Shown: positions 52,497-61,649 of the stretch, piece by piece
How the letters are laid out: each line of letters opens with the position of its first letter
Position numbering within the stretch: position 1 is the stretch's first letter
Assembly: GCA_023441965.1 (NCBI GenBank)
Contig: JAEZNB010000058.1
Coordinates: 1 to 64,000, forward strand
Length of the DNA: 64,000 nucleotides
DNA from: Bacillota bacterium
GTDB taxonomy: Bacteria > Bacillota > Clostridia > Lachnospirales > Lachnospiraceae
Direction: 5' to 3'
Translations under genes and position numbers: made by a program
The notes under the pieces: generated by a model
Told to the model about the DNA's origin: nothing
Seen by the model: the letters and a program-made list of their open reading frames with translations, nothing else
The model's database searches: none

Positions 52497-53666
52497 TCAG
52501 TATCTGATCGCTGTAGGACCGTCCCCGGCTTCTACCACATAAAAGCTTGCTTCATGGCCGATCCGATCTTTATATTCCTTGCCGACTGTTTGGATAAATT
52601 TCTCCAGACAGTCCTCCTTCACGATACTTATGGCACAGCCGCCAAAGCCCGCGCCGGTCATTCTGGCTCCGAAGACTCCCTCCTGCCTTAGAGCTGCCTC
52701 CACAAGCGTATCCAGCTCAATCCCTGTCACCTCGTAATCTTCCTTTAAGGATTGATTGGATTCTGTCATGAGGCGGCCGAACAAGGGAATATCGTGCTGC
52801 ATCAGAGCATCGACTGCCCGAATGGTCCTCCGGTTCTCATACACGGCATGTCTTGCCCGCTTCCGCTGAATTGGATCCGTGATATAAGCCTGATACCTAT
52901 CGAATTCTTCCTCTGTGAAAGCACCGAGAGATGGGATCTGAATGACCTTCTGCAATTGTGCAAGTGCCTCTTCACATTCTCCTCTTCTCTTATTATATTC
53001 CGAGGCTTCCAATCCCCGTCTCTTATTCGTATTCATGATGACGAGCTTTGCATCCTTCAGCTCCAGGGGTGCATATTCATAGCTTAGGTCTGCCGTATCC
53101 AGGAAGATTGCCTGTCCCTTTCTTCCCATCGCCACGGCAAACTGATCCATGATGCCGCAATTTACTCCGATGAACTTATTCTCCGCCTGCTGGCATAGGA
53201 GGGCCAGCTTCACAAAATCAAGAGAAAAGCCGAACAGATCCATAAGAACAAAGCCGGTCAGGACCTCAAGGGATGCTGAGGAGGACAGGCCCGAGCCATG
53301 AGGGATCGTCCCATAATATAGAATATCTATCCCTTGGTCTATCTCAAAGCCCTCCTGCTCCAGGACCCAGATCACACCCTTGGGATAATTCGCCCAGCCA
53401 TCTTCTCCCCGATATTCCAGTCGGTCTAAGGGTACTTCTATCACTCCCGCCTCCGGAAAATTCTCCGAATAGAAGCGAAGGAGCTTATCGTTACGCTTCT
53501 TTGCAACAGCATAGGTCCCTATGGTTAAGGCACAGGGAAATACATGCCCTCCGTTATAATCCGTATGCTCTCCGATCAGATTCACACGGCCCGGCGCAAA
53601 ATACAGATCATGGTCTCCTGTCCGGGCAAACACCTGATGAAACTTCCTGTTAAGCTCTCTATGCAT
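52497..53666 (-). CDS. galK: Galactokinase
   Basis: GalK phosphorylates D-galactose at C1, the entry to the Leloir pathway. The 389 aa GHMP kinase has the galactose signature GRVNLIGEHTDYNGG near residue 26, the ATP motif PHGSGLSSSASLEV, a GIMDQFAVAMG segment holding the catalytic Asp, and ARMTGAGFGGCAISIV at the C-terminus. galE and galT are not in the window. It stands as a single gene between two unrelated units. Confidence 0.97.
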   Translation of the reverse strand: MHRELNRKFHQVFARTGDHDLYFAPGRVNLIGEHTDYNGGHVFPCALTIGTYAVAKKRNDKLLRFYSENFPEAGVIEVPLDRLEYRGEDGWANYPKGVIWVLEQEGFEIDQGIDILYYGTIPHGSGLSSSASLEVLTGFVLMDLFGFSLDFVKLALLCQQAENKFIGVNCGIMDQFAVAMGRKGQAIFLDTADLSYEYAPLELKDAKLVIMNTNKRRGLEASEYNKRRGECEEALAQLQKVIQIPSLGAFTEEEFDRYQAYITDPIQRKRARHAVYENRRTIRAVDALMQHDIPLFGRLMTESNQSLKEDYEVTGIELDTLVEAALRQEGVFGARMTGAGFGGCAISIVKEDCLEKFIQTVGKEYKDRIGHEASFYVVEAGDGPTAIRY

Positions 53667-53852
53667 ATGCTGCTACTCCATTCTCTGACTGTAAATTTTG
53701 TTGGGCTTGCCTGCGTATGGAACCTGTATTCAGGTACACCTGTGATTATATAATGGAAGCCCACAGCTTCATTATAATCAATCTGCTTTCTGCTGTAAAG
53801 CACCTGGCAATTCGCTTATCACGTTCATATCTCCATGTTACATACCGGTTCT

Positions 53853-54887
53853 TCATTCTATGATATCCCAGCTGACCGGGGTTCCTTTTTTGATGTCCCT
53901 TCTGGCCTTTTTCCCCAGTACCTCTGTGATATATTTGGGTTTTAAACCATAGGCGGGTCGAATAGATCTTACATTCCGATCCGTTAACAGCTCACCTGCT
54001 TTCATATCCTCCACTACAAAAAGAGAACGGCTGAACAGCCTGCTGCTTTTCTTCTTTTCCGTCATCCGGTAATCAACTGTGCCAATCGCTTTTTCCGCTT
54101 CCCTGATGGCATCCACCATCTGTCTAAATTCCTGTGGTTCAAGGGAAAAGGAGGCATCCGGTCCTCCCATTGACCGATCAAGGATAAAGTGTTTTTCTAT
54201 TACCTTGGCTCCAAAGGCGATGGAAAGAACGGGAACAGTGATGCCCAGGGTATGGTCAGACAGACCAACCTCAACCCCAAAGGCTTCCTTCATATGAGCT
54301 ATGGTCTTTAGGTTGGCATCTTCTATCTTTGCCGGATAAGCCGAAGTGCATTTCAGCAAAACCACCTGATCATTCCCCACCCTTCTGCAAGCACTCAGAG
54401 CCTCCTCAAGCTCTCCCAGGGAGGCGATTCCCGTAGAGAGCAATATGGGCTTCCCCTTGGCTGCAAGATATGTAATCAAAGGAAGGTCTGTAATTTCAAA
54501 GGAAGCAACTTTATATGCCGGAACCTTCAGTTCTTCGAGAAAGTCTACCGCAGTCTTGTCATAGGGCGTAGAAAAGAAGAGGATCCCAAGCTCCTTCGCG
54601 TACTCCATCAGCTCTCCCTGCCATTCCCATGGCATGGAAGCCTCCTTATATAAATCGTATAAGGTTCTCCCATCCCAGATCGTACCGCTGTTGATGGTAA
54701 AGTATGGATTGCTGCAGTCAATGGTTAAGGTATCAGCGGTATAGGTTTGCACCTTGATGGCATCTGCTCCCACTTCCTTTGCTGCTTTCATTGATGCTTT
54801 TGCGATATGGATGTCATGACCGTGATTGGCGGATAGTTCAGCAATAATAAAGGTTCCCTTCCCAATCTCAAAGTCCCCTATCTTCAT
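53853..54887 (-). CDS. pseI: Pseudaminic acid synthase
   Basis: PseI condenses 6-deoxy-AltdiNAc with phosphoenolpyruvate to give pseudaminic acid. The 344 aa protein has a NeuB-type TIM barrel (IAELSANHGHDIHIAKASMKAA, GVEVGLSDHTLGI, VIEKHFILDRSMGGPDASFSL) and a C-terminal SAF antifreeze-like domain (RSLFVVEDMKAGELLTDRNV). The ANHG start separates PseI from NeuB (ENH). It overlaps pseH by 4 bp and is the last pse gene. Confidence 0.93.
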   Translation of the reverse strand: MKIGDFEIGKGTFIIAELSANHGHDIHIAKASMKAAKEVGADAIKVQTYTADTLTIDCSNPYFTINSGTIWDGRTLYDLYKEASMPWEWQGELMEYAKELGILFFSTPYDKTAVDFLEELKVPAYKVASFEITDLPLITYLAAKGKPILLSTGIASLGELEEALSACRRVGNDQVVLLKCTSAYPAKIEDANLKTIAHMKEAFGVEVGLSDHTLGITVPVLSIAFGAKVIEKHFILDRSMGGPDASFSLEPQEFRQMVDAIREAEKAIGTVDYRMTEKKKSSRLFSRSLFVVEDMKAGELLTDRNVRSIRPAYGLKPKYITEVLGKKARRDIKKGTPVSWDIIE

Positions 54888-55369
54888 ACCTCCTTCCCCC
54901 TCTCTGTATAGATGTATTTGAGTAACTCCTTCTTTTTATCCACAAAGGTATACCTGCTTTTCTGAAACAGATGATTGGATGCTATATTATTCTCAGAGAC
55001 GTAAGCTACGATCGTTTTTACTTCCTTTCTGTCTTCATATAGTTTTTTCATGCTTTCCTGTAATAAGTTCCTGCTTAACCCTTTTCCCATAATCAATTTG
55101 GAAAGGCTTATGCTTACCACGGCCTGATCTCCTTCTATTTGATAACGGATCTGGCCCAGAAAGCGGTCACTGTGGTCTGTAATCACATAGAAGACATGCA
55201 TTTTATCCCCTAGCATATGATCAAACCAGCGAACATGCTCCTCCCAGGTGATTTTTTCTTTCCTTATGGAGTGCTCTCTGACATAAGCTTCATTTGAATG
55301 AGCAAATACTTCATGAATATCAGCACTGCTCACCTTTCTTAAAAAAATTTCTTCCATAATCAACCCCAT
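54884..55369 (-). CDS. pseH: UDP-4-amino-sugar N-acetyltransferase (pseudaminic acid pathway)
   Basis: PseH acetylates the 4-amino group of the PseC product. The 161 aa GNAT-fold protein shows LGQIRYQIEGDQAVVSISLSKLIMGKGLSRNLL (acetyl-CoA motif A region) and EKITWEEHVRWF, as in PseH. An ATG at 55357 behind GGGG is an alternative start giving MEEIFLRKV. It lies between pseG and pseI with almost no gaps, which supports the assignment. Confidence 0.87.
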   Translation of the reverse strand: MGLIMEEIFLRKVSSADIHEVFAHSNEAYVREHSIRKEKITWEEHVRWFDHMLGDKMHVFYVITDHSDRFLGQIRYQIEGDQAVVSISLSKLIMGKGLSRNLLQESMKKLYEDRKEVKTIVAYVSENNIASNHLFQKSRYTFVDKKKELLKYIYTERGKEV

Positions 55370-55376
55370 GCTTCAC

Positions 55377-56387
55377 TCACAGCTCAAAGGATAGGAGGGC
55401 ATCCACTATCCGTTTGCTGCCCCTTCCGTCCACCAGCCCAGTGTAAAGCTTCCTAAAGTCCTCTTCACGGGACAGCCGAAGCATCGTATCAAATTCTGCC
55501 TCCAGCTTCTCCAGAAAAAACCTATCCTGATAAGCAATGATGGGCATACCCGGTATATGCTCCCTGATTGCCCTCACATGATCCTTCTGATTCTCTATGA
55601 CCTCTATGGCGATAAAGGGTGTTCCTGTTGCCAATAATTCATATAGGGTCTGACCTGCTGCCGTGATGGCAAACTGGGATTGCAGCATCAATTCCTTCAT
55701 AAGACCGGCATCAATATTGCTATAATAATTGACATGCTCCGGCTTCTTCTCTCTTAATGGCTCCGGAGGATCCTTCCCTAGGACTATATGAAGCTTGATA
55801 TCCGAGTGCTTTACGCATAAGTGATCAACAATCCTTGGAGTCAAATTTCTTATATCAGTGCCACCCATGGTGATCAGGACTTCTCCGGTCCTGCTTTTTC
55901 CTAATTCTTTATAAGCATCAGAAAATTCGCCCCGTAACAGAATGAACTTGGCTCCCGTTAGGTATAGATGATCCTTGTACTTATCTACGTACATACCCTC
56001 GCCTTTGTACGCATGATCCCCTACACAAGGATAGAAAGAAGGTCTTACGATCATCCCTTTGGGATATTCTATTCTCCTGTTATCATCGATATACAAGGCC
56101 TTTTTTGCTTTCGCTGCTATGATTTGATACAGTTTTTCTGTCGCCAGATAGGAATCCACTATGCAAGTATCGCTATCCATAATATGCGTCTTCAAGTAAT
56201 CACAGGAGATCCAGTTGGTATTCCTTACCCTTTTGTCCTTCAATATACTTATCCCGCTGATCTCTCCATAGATAAAAAATTCCACCGGAACACCCCGTCC
56301 GGCAAGCTCCTCATATAAGGAGCAGCATCTGGCTATGTGGCCTAAGCCGATATCTCCTCCTCCCTCTGTAAATATCCTTACCTGCAT
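55377..56387 (-). CDS. pseG: UDP-6-deoxy-AltdiNAc hydrolase (pseudaminic acid pathway)
   Basis: PseG removes UDP from UDP-6-deoxy-AltdiNAc. The 336 aa GT-B-fold, MurG-like protein has the N-terminal GGGDIGLGHIARC (the catalytic His is in GxGH), IVDSYLATEKLY, LITMGGTDIRNLT and AAGQTLYELLATGTPFIAIEVIENQ. In some bacteria PseG is fused to PseF; here it stands alone. pseH starts 8 bp after its stop. Confidence 0.9.
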   Translation of the reverse strand: MQVRIFTEGGGDIGLGHIARCCSLYEELAGRGVPVEFFIYGEISGISILKDKRVRNTNWISCDYLKTHIMDSDTCIVDSYLATEKLYQIIAAKAKKALYIDDNRRIEYPKGMIVRPSFYPCVGDHAYKGEGMYVDKYKDHLYLTGAKFILLRGEFSDAYKELGKSRTGEVLITMGGTDIRNLTPRIVDHLCVKHSDIKLHIVLGKDPPEPLREKKPEHVNYYSNIDAGLMKELMLQSQFAITAAGQTLYELLATGTPFIAIEVIENQKDHVRAIREHIPGMPIIAYQDRFFLEKLEAEFDTMLRLSREEDFRKLYTGLVDGRGSKRIVDALLSFEL

Positions 56388-56410
56388 TCGCTCTCGCCCC
56401 TAATTTAATC

Positions 56411-56466
56411 TGAATAGCATTATCTATGATCCGAATAGCATTATCTATGATCCGAATAGCATTATC
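56411..56466. repeat. 21 bp direct repeat, three copies
   Basis: GAATAGCATTATCTATGATC recurs at 56412, 56433 and 56454, the last cut to about 13 bp. It fills part of the 126 bp gap between pseC and pseG, where pseF is often found. A 68-codon frame crosses it, starting by ATGA overlap with pseC, but its end runs into pseG. Confidence 0.9.
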
Positions 56467-56513
56467 ACAATCGACGAAATGTATCACACCCCTTAGCTTC
56501 TTACATTCCCCAG

Positions 56514-57704
56514 TCATATTCTGTAATAGGCAAATATCTTATAGACTGCTTGAATCACATCCTCTATGTCCTGTTCCGTAAGAGAGGGAAAGAGCGGTAA
56601 GGTGATCGTCTCCTCATAGAGCTTTTCGGCATGGGGACATAAGCCTTTTTCATACCCTAAGTCCTGATAATAGGGATGGTAATAGACAGGGATATAATGT
56701 ACATTCACACCGATGTTTTCTGCCTTCAGTGCTTCAAATAGCTCCTCTCTTGCAGCCTTAAGCCGTTCAGGTCTGATACGAATGACATAGATATGCCATC
56801 CGGACTTGGACCAGGCAGGCTCATAGGGCAGGATCAGCTCCTCCATGCTTTGGAAGGCCTCTTGGTAGCGGCGGACGATTTCTCTTCTTCTTTCTATAAA
56901 GGTATCGATTCGCCGCATCTGACTGATACCCAAGGCACATTGCAGATCAGTGATCCGATAATTGAACCCCAGCAGCTGCTGCTCATAATACCAGGGTCCA
57001 CCCTTATGTTGGAATTGCCTGTTGTCCTTCGTTATTCCATGGGTCCTGAACTGAAGCATCCGGTGATACAGTTCTTCACTATTTGTAGTAACCAGGCCTC
57101 CCTCTCCTGTAGTAACAGGCTTAACCGGATGAAAGCTGAAGGAGACCAGATCTGCCTGCGCGCCTACCCTTTTCCCCTTATACTCACTTCCTAAGGCATG
57201 GGCTGCATCTTCTATGACGATCAAGTGATGCTTTGCCGCAAGCTCCATGATCCGATCCATATCCACGGACTGTCCCGTATAGTCAACGGGTAGGATCGCC
57301 TTTGTTCTGCCTGTGATTTTCTTTTCGATCTCTGTAGGGTCTATATTATAGGTCAGGGGATCGATATCCGCAAATATCGGCCTTCCTCCGCAATAAAGCA
57401 CACAATTTGCTGACGCAGCAAAGGTCATTGGACTTACGATTACCTCATCCCCCGGCCGAATGCCTGCCGCAAAGCAGGACATATGAAGGGCTGCTGTTCC
57501 ATTGGCCACAGCAACCGCATATTTGGCACCGACATACTTTGCTACCTGCTCTTCGAAGAGCTTTACCATCGGACCGGTTGTCAGATAGTCTCCGGTCAGT
57601 ACCTCAACTACGGCCTGAATATCCGTATCATTGATTGACTGTTTCCCATAAGCCAAATAGGTATCTCTGATCGGTTTTCCTCCGTATAGAGCTAATTCAG
57701 TCAT
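56514..57704 (-). CDS. pseC: UDP-4-keto-6-deoxy-AltNAc aminotransferase (PseC)
   Basis: PseC adds the 4-amino group using glutamate and PLP. It is a 396 aa DegT/DnrJ/EryC1 enzyme from the ATG at 57704, five bases after GGAGGG; an in-frame upstream start at 57734 lies inside pseB. Visible features are GDYLTTGPMVKLFEEQVAKYVG, SPMTFAASANCVLYCGG, EDAAHALGSEYKG and SFSFHPVKPVTTGEGG (Schiff-base Lys). It overlaps pseB by 8 bp. Confidence 0.93.
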   Translation of the reverse strand: MTELALYGGKPIRDTYLAYGKQSINDTDIQAVVEVLTGDYLTTGPMVKLFEEQVAKYVGAKYAVAVANGTAALHMSCFAAGIRPGDEVIVSPMTFAASANCVLYCGGRPIFADIDPLTYNIDPTEIEKKITGRTKAILPVDYTGQSVDMDRIMELAAKHHLIVIEDAAHALGSEYKGKRVGAQADLVSFSFHPVKPVTTGEGGLVTTNSEELYHRMLQFRTHGITKDNRQFQHKGGPWYYEQQLLGFNYRITDLQCALGISQMRRIDTFIERRREIVRRYQEAFQSMEELILPYEPAWSKSGWHIYVIRIRPERLKAAREELFEALKAENIGVNVHYIPVYYHPYYQDLGYEKGLCPHAEKLYEETITLPLFPSLTEQDIEDVIQAVYKIFAYYRI

Positions 57705-58737
57705 TCTTTCCCTCCTGGTTCCATGAAGGAGCAATCATGCCCTGCCGCATCAGTTCCGCTCTGAGCTCTTCCACGCCCAACCACCGGTCATTATTACCGG
57801 AATGGTATTCGAAGCCCTCTTCCACCGGCATCCCACCGGCTGTAAAATGGCTGTTTAGGTCCCACCAATCGAAGTGGGGAAATATGATATAGTGCCTTTC
57901 ATACTCATAGGTGGTTCTGGAATCATCCTTGGTTATCATGACTTCATGTAATTTTTCCCCTTCCCGTATTCCCACTTCCATGAGCCTCACATCTTCCTTT
58001 AAGGCTTTTGCCAGATCGGTGATTTTAAAGGAAGGAAGCTTTGATATATATGTTTCTCCCCCCTTTGATTCCTCCAGGGCTTTGAATACCAGGTTGGCGC
58101 CCTCCTCCAAATTGATCCAAAATCTTGTCATTTTAAAGTTCGTTATGGGCAGTTTCTCCGCTCCCTCCTTCAACAGTTCAAGAAAAAAAGGGATCACAGA
58201 GCCACGACTCCCTGCGACATTGCCGTAGCGTACGACAGAGAATACCGTACCCTCTTCTCCCCGGTATGCATTGGCCGTAATAAAGAGCTTATCCGAAACC
58301 AGTTTGGTGCCTCCGTACAGATTAATCGGGTTGACGGCCTTATCCGTAGACAGAGCCACCACCTTCTTTACTCCCCGATCCAGGGCGGCATCAATTACAT
58401 TTTGTGCCCCATATATATTCGTTTTAATTGCTTCAAAGGGATTGTATTCGCAGGCAGGTACCTGCTTCATGGCAGCAGCATGAACAACATAGTCCACTCC
58501 TTTGAAGGCTCTGTAAAGCCTATCCTTATCCCGGACATCCCCTATGAAAAATCTGAGCCGGGATAGCTGCTCAGGGGATTTTTGTAAATACTCTTTTTTC
58601 ATCAGATCCTGTTTAAATTCATCCCGGGAATAGATGATTATTTTCTTGGGATGATACTTTTCAAATATCATCTGGGTGAATTTCTTACCGAAGGATCCGG
58701 TTCCACCTGTGATTAGAATTGTTTTATTGTTTAACAT
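57697..58737 (-). CDS. pseB: UDP-GlcNAc 4,6-dehydratase (inverting)
   Basis: PseB starts the pseudaminic acid pathway by converting UDP-GlcNAc to UDP-4-keto-6-deoxy-L-AltNAc. It is a 346 aa extended SDR. ITGGTGSFGKKF is the NADP site, VVHAAAMKQVPACEYNPFEAIKTNIYG is a PseB/FlaA1 signature, and STDKAVNPINLYGGTK contains the Asp-Lys and Tyr/Lys catalytic residues. It is the first pse gene; the flippase gene precedes it. Confidence 0.95.
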   Translation of the reverse strand: MLNNKTILITGGTGSFGKKFTQMIFEKYHPKKIIIYSRDEFKQDLMKKEYLQKSPEQLSRLRFFIGDVRDKDRLYRAFKGVDYVVHAAAMKQVPACEYNPFEAIKTNIYGAQNVIDAALDRGVKKVVALSTDKAVNPINLYGGTKLVSDKLFITANAYRGEEGTVFSVVRYGNVAGSRGSVIPFFLELLKEGAEKLPITNFKMTRFWINLEEGANLVFKALEESKGGETYISKLPSFKITDLAKALKEDVRLMEVGIREGEKLHEVMITKDDSRTTYEYERHYIIFPHFDWWDLNSHFTAGGMPVEEGFEYHSGNNDRWLGVEELRAELMRQGMIAPSWNQEGKND

Positions 58738-58782
58738 GCTTCTCTTTCCTTTCCGGCATCATGAGCCCTGTTTATACAGCGC

Positions 58783-60231
58783 TCACAATTTCTCTTTCAG
58801 ACTGCCTTTTCTTGACAGAAGTGCCTTCAGTATCTGTTTGGGATATATTTGATACATCGCCGTCAGCATCATAATGTAGATCAGATAGATTACCATTTTC
58901 AGCAATATACTGACCGGTATCGGATACCGATGACTAAATCTGCTAAGATACAGGGTAGCGATAGCCAACAAGAGCATCAAAAAGTCACGAAGGAGATTCA
59001 TTCCCCTATAGCTTCTCTTGTCAACACTGACATAGAGGACGAGAAAGGCAGCCAGCAAACCGATAATATTTGACCAGCCCAAAGCATTTTCACCCCATCT
59101 CGGCAGGGCTGCGATGCATACAAGCACGCTGGTAAGCAGATACCCCATATTCCCCCATAGCAGCCTGGAGGTACGCCCCTGAATGATGACCAGTTGGCTG
59201 TACATATTTTTCAGTACCAGGACAATGTAGGAGGTGGAAATCAGCTGGACGATTTTCCAGGCATTCCAAAACTTTTCAGGCAATAATAAGAGGGTGGCTT
59301 CCCTAACAAACAAACCTGCTCCAACACATAAAATCCCTACTGTAATAATCGTTAAATTCTTCAGCTTCTTAAAAAACAGGGGATAATCCACTGAGGTTGC
59401 ACGGGTATAGAGGACCGGCTCCACTGTTAAATAGATGGAGCTTGTGATTAAATGTATCACATTGGATAGGGTTACTCCGATCGAATAGACCCCAAGCTGA
59501 GCCAAGGATAATATTTTCTCAATGATAAAATTAATCAGCATTGGCGAGCTCATCTGCACAAGGTCGGAGGGAACGATGGGTAAGGAAAACCGGATGGCCT
59601 TTCTTAGTAAAGCCCGATTGATCCTAAGATGAGAGTTCCGTTTCATATATAAGATAAAGATTACTGCAAAAAAGAAGGTTGTGATCAATTCACCGTAATA
59701 CTTTCCTAATACTCCCAGCTGCAGACCGACCACAAAGATCAGCCCAAAGGTTACATTGAGGAGGGTTTTTGCCGCTATTCGAATCAGATAATATTTTACT
59801 TCTCCCCTGATTCGATAGGTTCGCATCGGAATGATTTCCATACTGTTGAAAAACTGTGTCAATAAAGTAAGCAGCATGTAGGGATAAAAGGGAAAGGGTG
59901 CTTTCACAACCCTTAGTATCAGCGGCATCACGGGTAAAGCCAGAAGAAAAAGAAAGGTATTCCATAGAGCCATCGACCAGAAGATCGTTCCGTTCAGTTC
60001 CTTCTTATCTTCTTCCACCGAATAATTTCTAAGATAAAAAGCATTCAGCCCCATGGAAGACAGAACTGCCATTACTCCCATCATACTGGTAGTAAGAGAA
60101 AAGATCCCATACTCTTCAGGAATAATATGTCTGGTGTAAATCGGCAGCACAAGGAAACCGGCCACCCTGGGAATGATCATAGCAATTAAGTACAGTATAG
60201 AGTTCTTAGCAAATACCTGTTTATTCTCCAT
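58783..60231 (-). CDS. Polysaccharide flippase (Wzx/MATE-like)
   Basis: A 482 aa protein with about 14 membrane helices of the MOP exporter superfamily (YLIAMIIPRVAGFLVLPIYTRHIIPEEYGIFSL at the start). It should move lipid-linked repeat units across the membrane. The ATG at 60231 gives MENKQVFAKNS. A TTG at 60264 is in frame but overlaps the preceding gene. Its neighbours are pse genes and glycosyltransferases. Confidence 0.9.
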   Translation of the reverse strand: MENKQVFAKNSILYLIAMIIPRVAGFLVLPIYTRHIIPEEYGIFSLTTSMMGVMAVLSSMGLNAFYLRNYSVEEDKKELNGTIFWSMALWNTFLFLLALPVMPLILRVVKAPFPFYPYMLLTLLTQFFNSMEIIPMRTYRIRGEVKYYLIRIAAKTLLNVTFGLIFVVGLQLGVLGKYYGELITTFFFAVIFILYMKRNSHLRINRALLRKAIRFSLPIVPSDLVQMSSPMLINFIIEKILSLAQLGVYSIGVTLSNVIHLITSSIYLTVEPVLYTRATSVDYPLFFKKLKNLTIITVGILCVGAGLFVREATLLLLPEKFWNAWKIVQLISTSYIVLVLKNMYSQLVIIQGRTSRLLWGNMGYLLTSVLVCIAALPRWGENALGWSNIIGLLAAFLVLYVSVDKRSYRGMNLLRDFLMLLLAIATLYLSRFSHRYPIPVSILLKMVIYLIYIMMLTAMYQIYPKQILKALLSRKGSLKEKL

Positions 60232-60253
60232 ACGCTTCTTTTCCCGCCCCTCT

Positions 60254-61582
60254 TTATGAATCAACTAATTGAATGATGGCATTTCGGTAGTTCTCTCCTA
60301 TATCTCCCTCTTCACAAAGAATGTGAGCTGCGATCTGATTCCTCCTGCTTACATAGGATGGGTTTTGATGATACAGCTCCATCAAGGCCAAAAGCTCCTC
60401 CGCATTTTTCACTCTCCCCCACTGAATCAATTCATAGCGATCCGTATAGGCTTCCGATACATATCGAAATACCGTTTCTCCCATATATAAGAGCTCCGCA
60501 TATACGGCGGATCCCATTGCCAGTGAGAGATTCACATGCTTTGCATATTCCTCAACCGTAGTATTCTTATCAAGTATTTTGTACAAATAGCGCTTATCCA
60601 TATAAGCTTCAAATACCGACAGCTCCGAAACCGGATGGGGCTTTATCACATACTTCATATTTTTCTTCCCGGCAAGCTCATTCGCAATTTGAAGCATTTC
60701 AATATTGGATCGATAGGTCAGTGTATTCCCCCCATCCAAGATGATCCCGAACACATTCCATGCTTTTTCTGTATTACATTTTTGATATCCTATGTATTTG
60801 GGACATCCCACACAGAGAATTTGCTTTGAGGAAAGTCCGCTTTTCATTGCTTCAAACCTCGTATATTCCCCCCAGGCGAAAAAGCGGTCACTTACAAAGC
60901 CTTCGAAGGCAATTCCAATCTCCTGTCTCTTCGTTGCACCCTGCCTTGTAGCAGTAAAGTGACCATGCTGCAGGGTTGCGGTTGCTACCTTATGGTTCTT
61001 AAAATATTGTACCAATAGGTTGTCATACAGCCTGGCATCGAAAAAGGTGATCAGCGCGCCATACTTTTCCGGTTTGATATTTTTGACCAGAAAGTCATAC
61101 CACTTTTTCGCTTCAAGAAGATAAGTGAGATATATGAGCTTCCTTGTCAGTCTGCAGGGTAGTTTCCTCATTTGGTAAAGCCATATGGGTATATATACAG
61201 CATTCTTTAAAGCACGGAAGGTTACCTTCTGATATGCTTTTCTGTTCAGATATTTTCCGGTAAATTCACACCGGTTATCATAGAGGGACTTCACTTTGTT
61301 CATTGTGAGGAGATAGTCCTTTCTTTGGCTGTAAAGATGAGAGAAAAAAAACATTACCTTCTTCTTCTCTTGTCCCCTTTTATTTTTGATGTCGTACCTG
61401 TAGCTGATGGTAAGCAATAAAGAAAGGATAGCTAAGATAAGGGAAAGCAGCTGATGCTTTCTTCTATCCGAGCTATAAGCAATCGGTATGGATAAGGCAG
61501 CTCCTAAGGAGATCCCCTTCAATCCCGCAAATTGAATATGATTTAAGTCTGCTTTCAGTCTAGTATATTGCACATCATCCAT
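60254..61582 (-). CDS. Putative GT-B / CDP-glycerol- or capsule-type glycosyltransferase
   Basis: A 442 aa protein from the ATG at 61582, eight bases after AGGAG. Two hydrophobic segments near the start (about 25-60) precede a GT-B-like domain with ATLQHGHF, ILCVGCPKYIG, GIILDGGN, YVIKPHPVSELSVFEAYM and LAMGSAVYAELLYMGETVFRYV. The QHG and KPHP motifs are shared by CDP-glycerol glycerophosphotransferases and capsule or polysialyl-type transferases. I cannot name the donor. Its place beside the flippase makes it part of glycan assembly. Confidence 0.65.
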   Translation of the reverse strand: MDDVQYTRLKADLNHIQFAGLKGISLGAALSIPIAYSSDRRKHQLLSLILAILSLLLTISYRYDIKNKRGQEKKKVMFFFSHLYSQRKDYLLTMNKVKSLYDNRCEFTGKYLNRKAYQKVTFRALKNAVYIPIWLYQMRKLPCRLTRKLIYLTYLLEAKKWYDFLVKNIKPEKYGALITFFDARLYDNLLVQYFKNHKVATATLQHGHFTATRQGATKRQEIGIAFEGFVSDRFFAWGEYTRFEAMKSGLSSKQILCVGCPKYIGYQKCNTEKAWNVFGIILDGGNTLTYRSNIEMLQIANELAGKKNMKYVIKPHPVSELSVFEAYMDKRYLYKILDKNTTVEEYAKHVNLSLAMGSAVYAELLYMGETVFRYVSEAYTDRYELIQWGRVKNAEELLALMELYHQNPSYVSRRNQIAAHILCEEGDIGENYRNAIIQLVDS

Positions 61583-61649
61583 AGCCCTGACTCCTACTGC
61601 TTGCACTGTATATATCACTCTTCATAAGGTTCCCTTTCAACCAGACGAT

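Noticed and set aside
56411..56466. Possible CRISPR-like array
   Set aside because: The 21 bp copies are directly tandem, without spacers.
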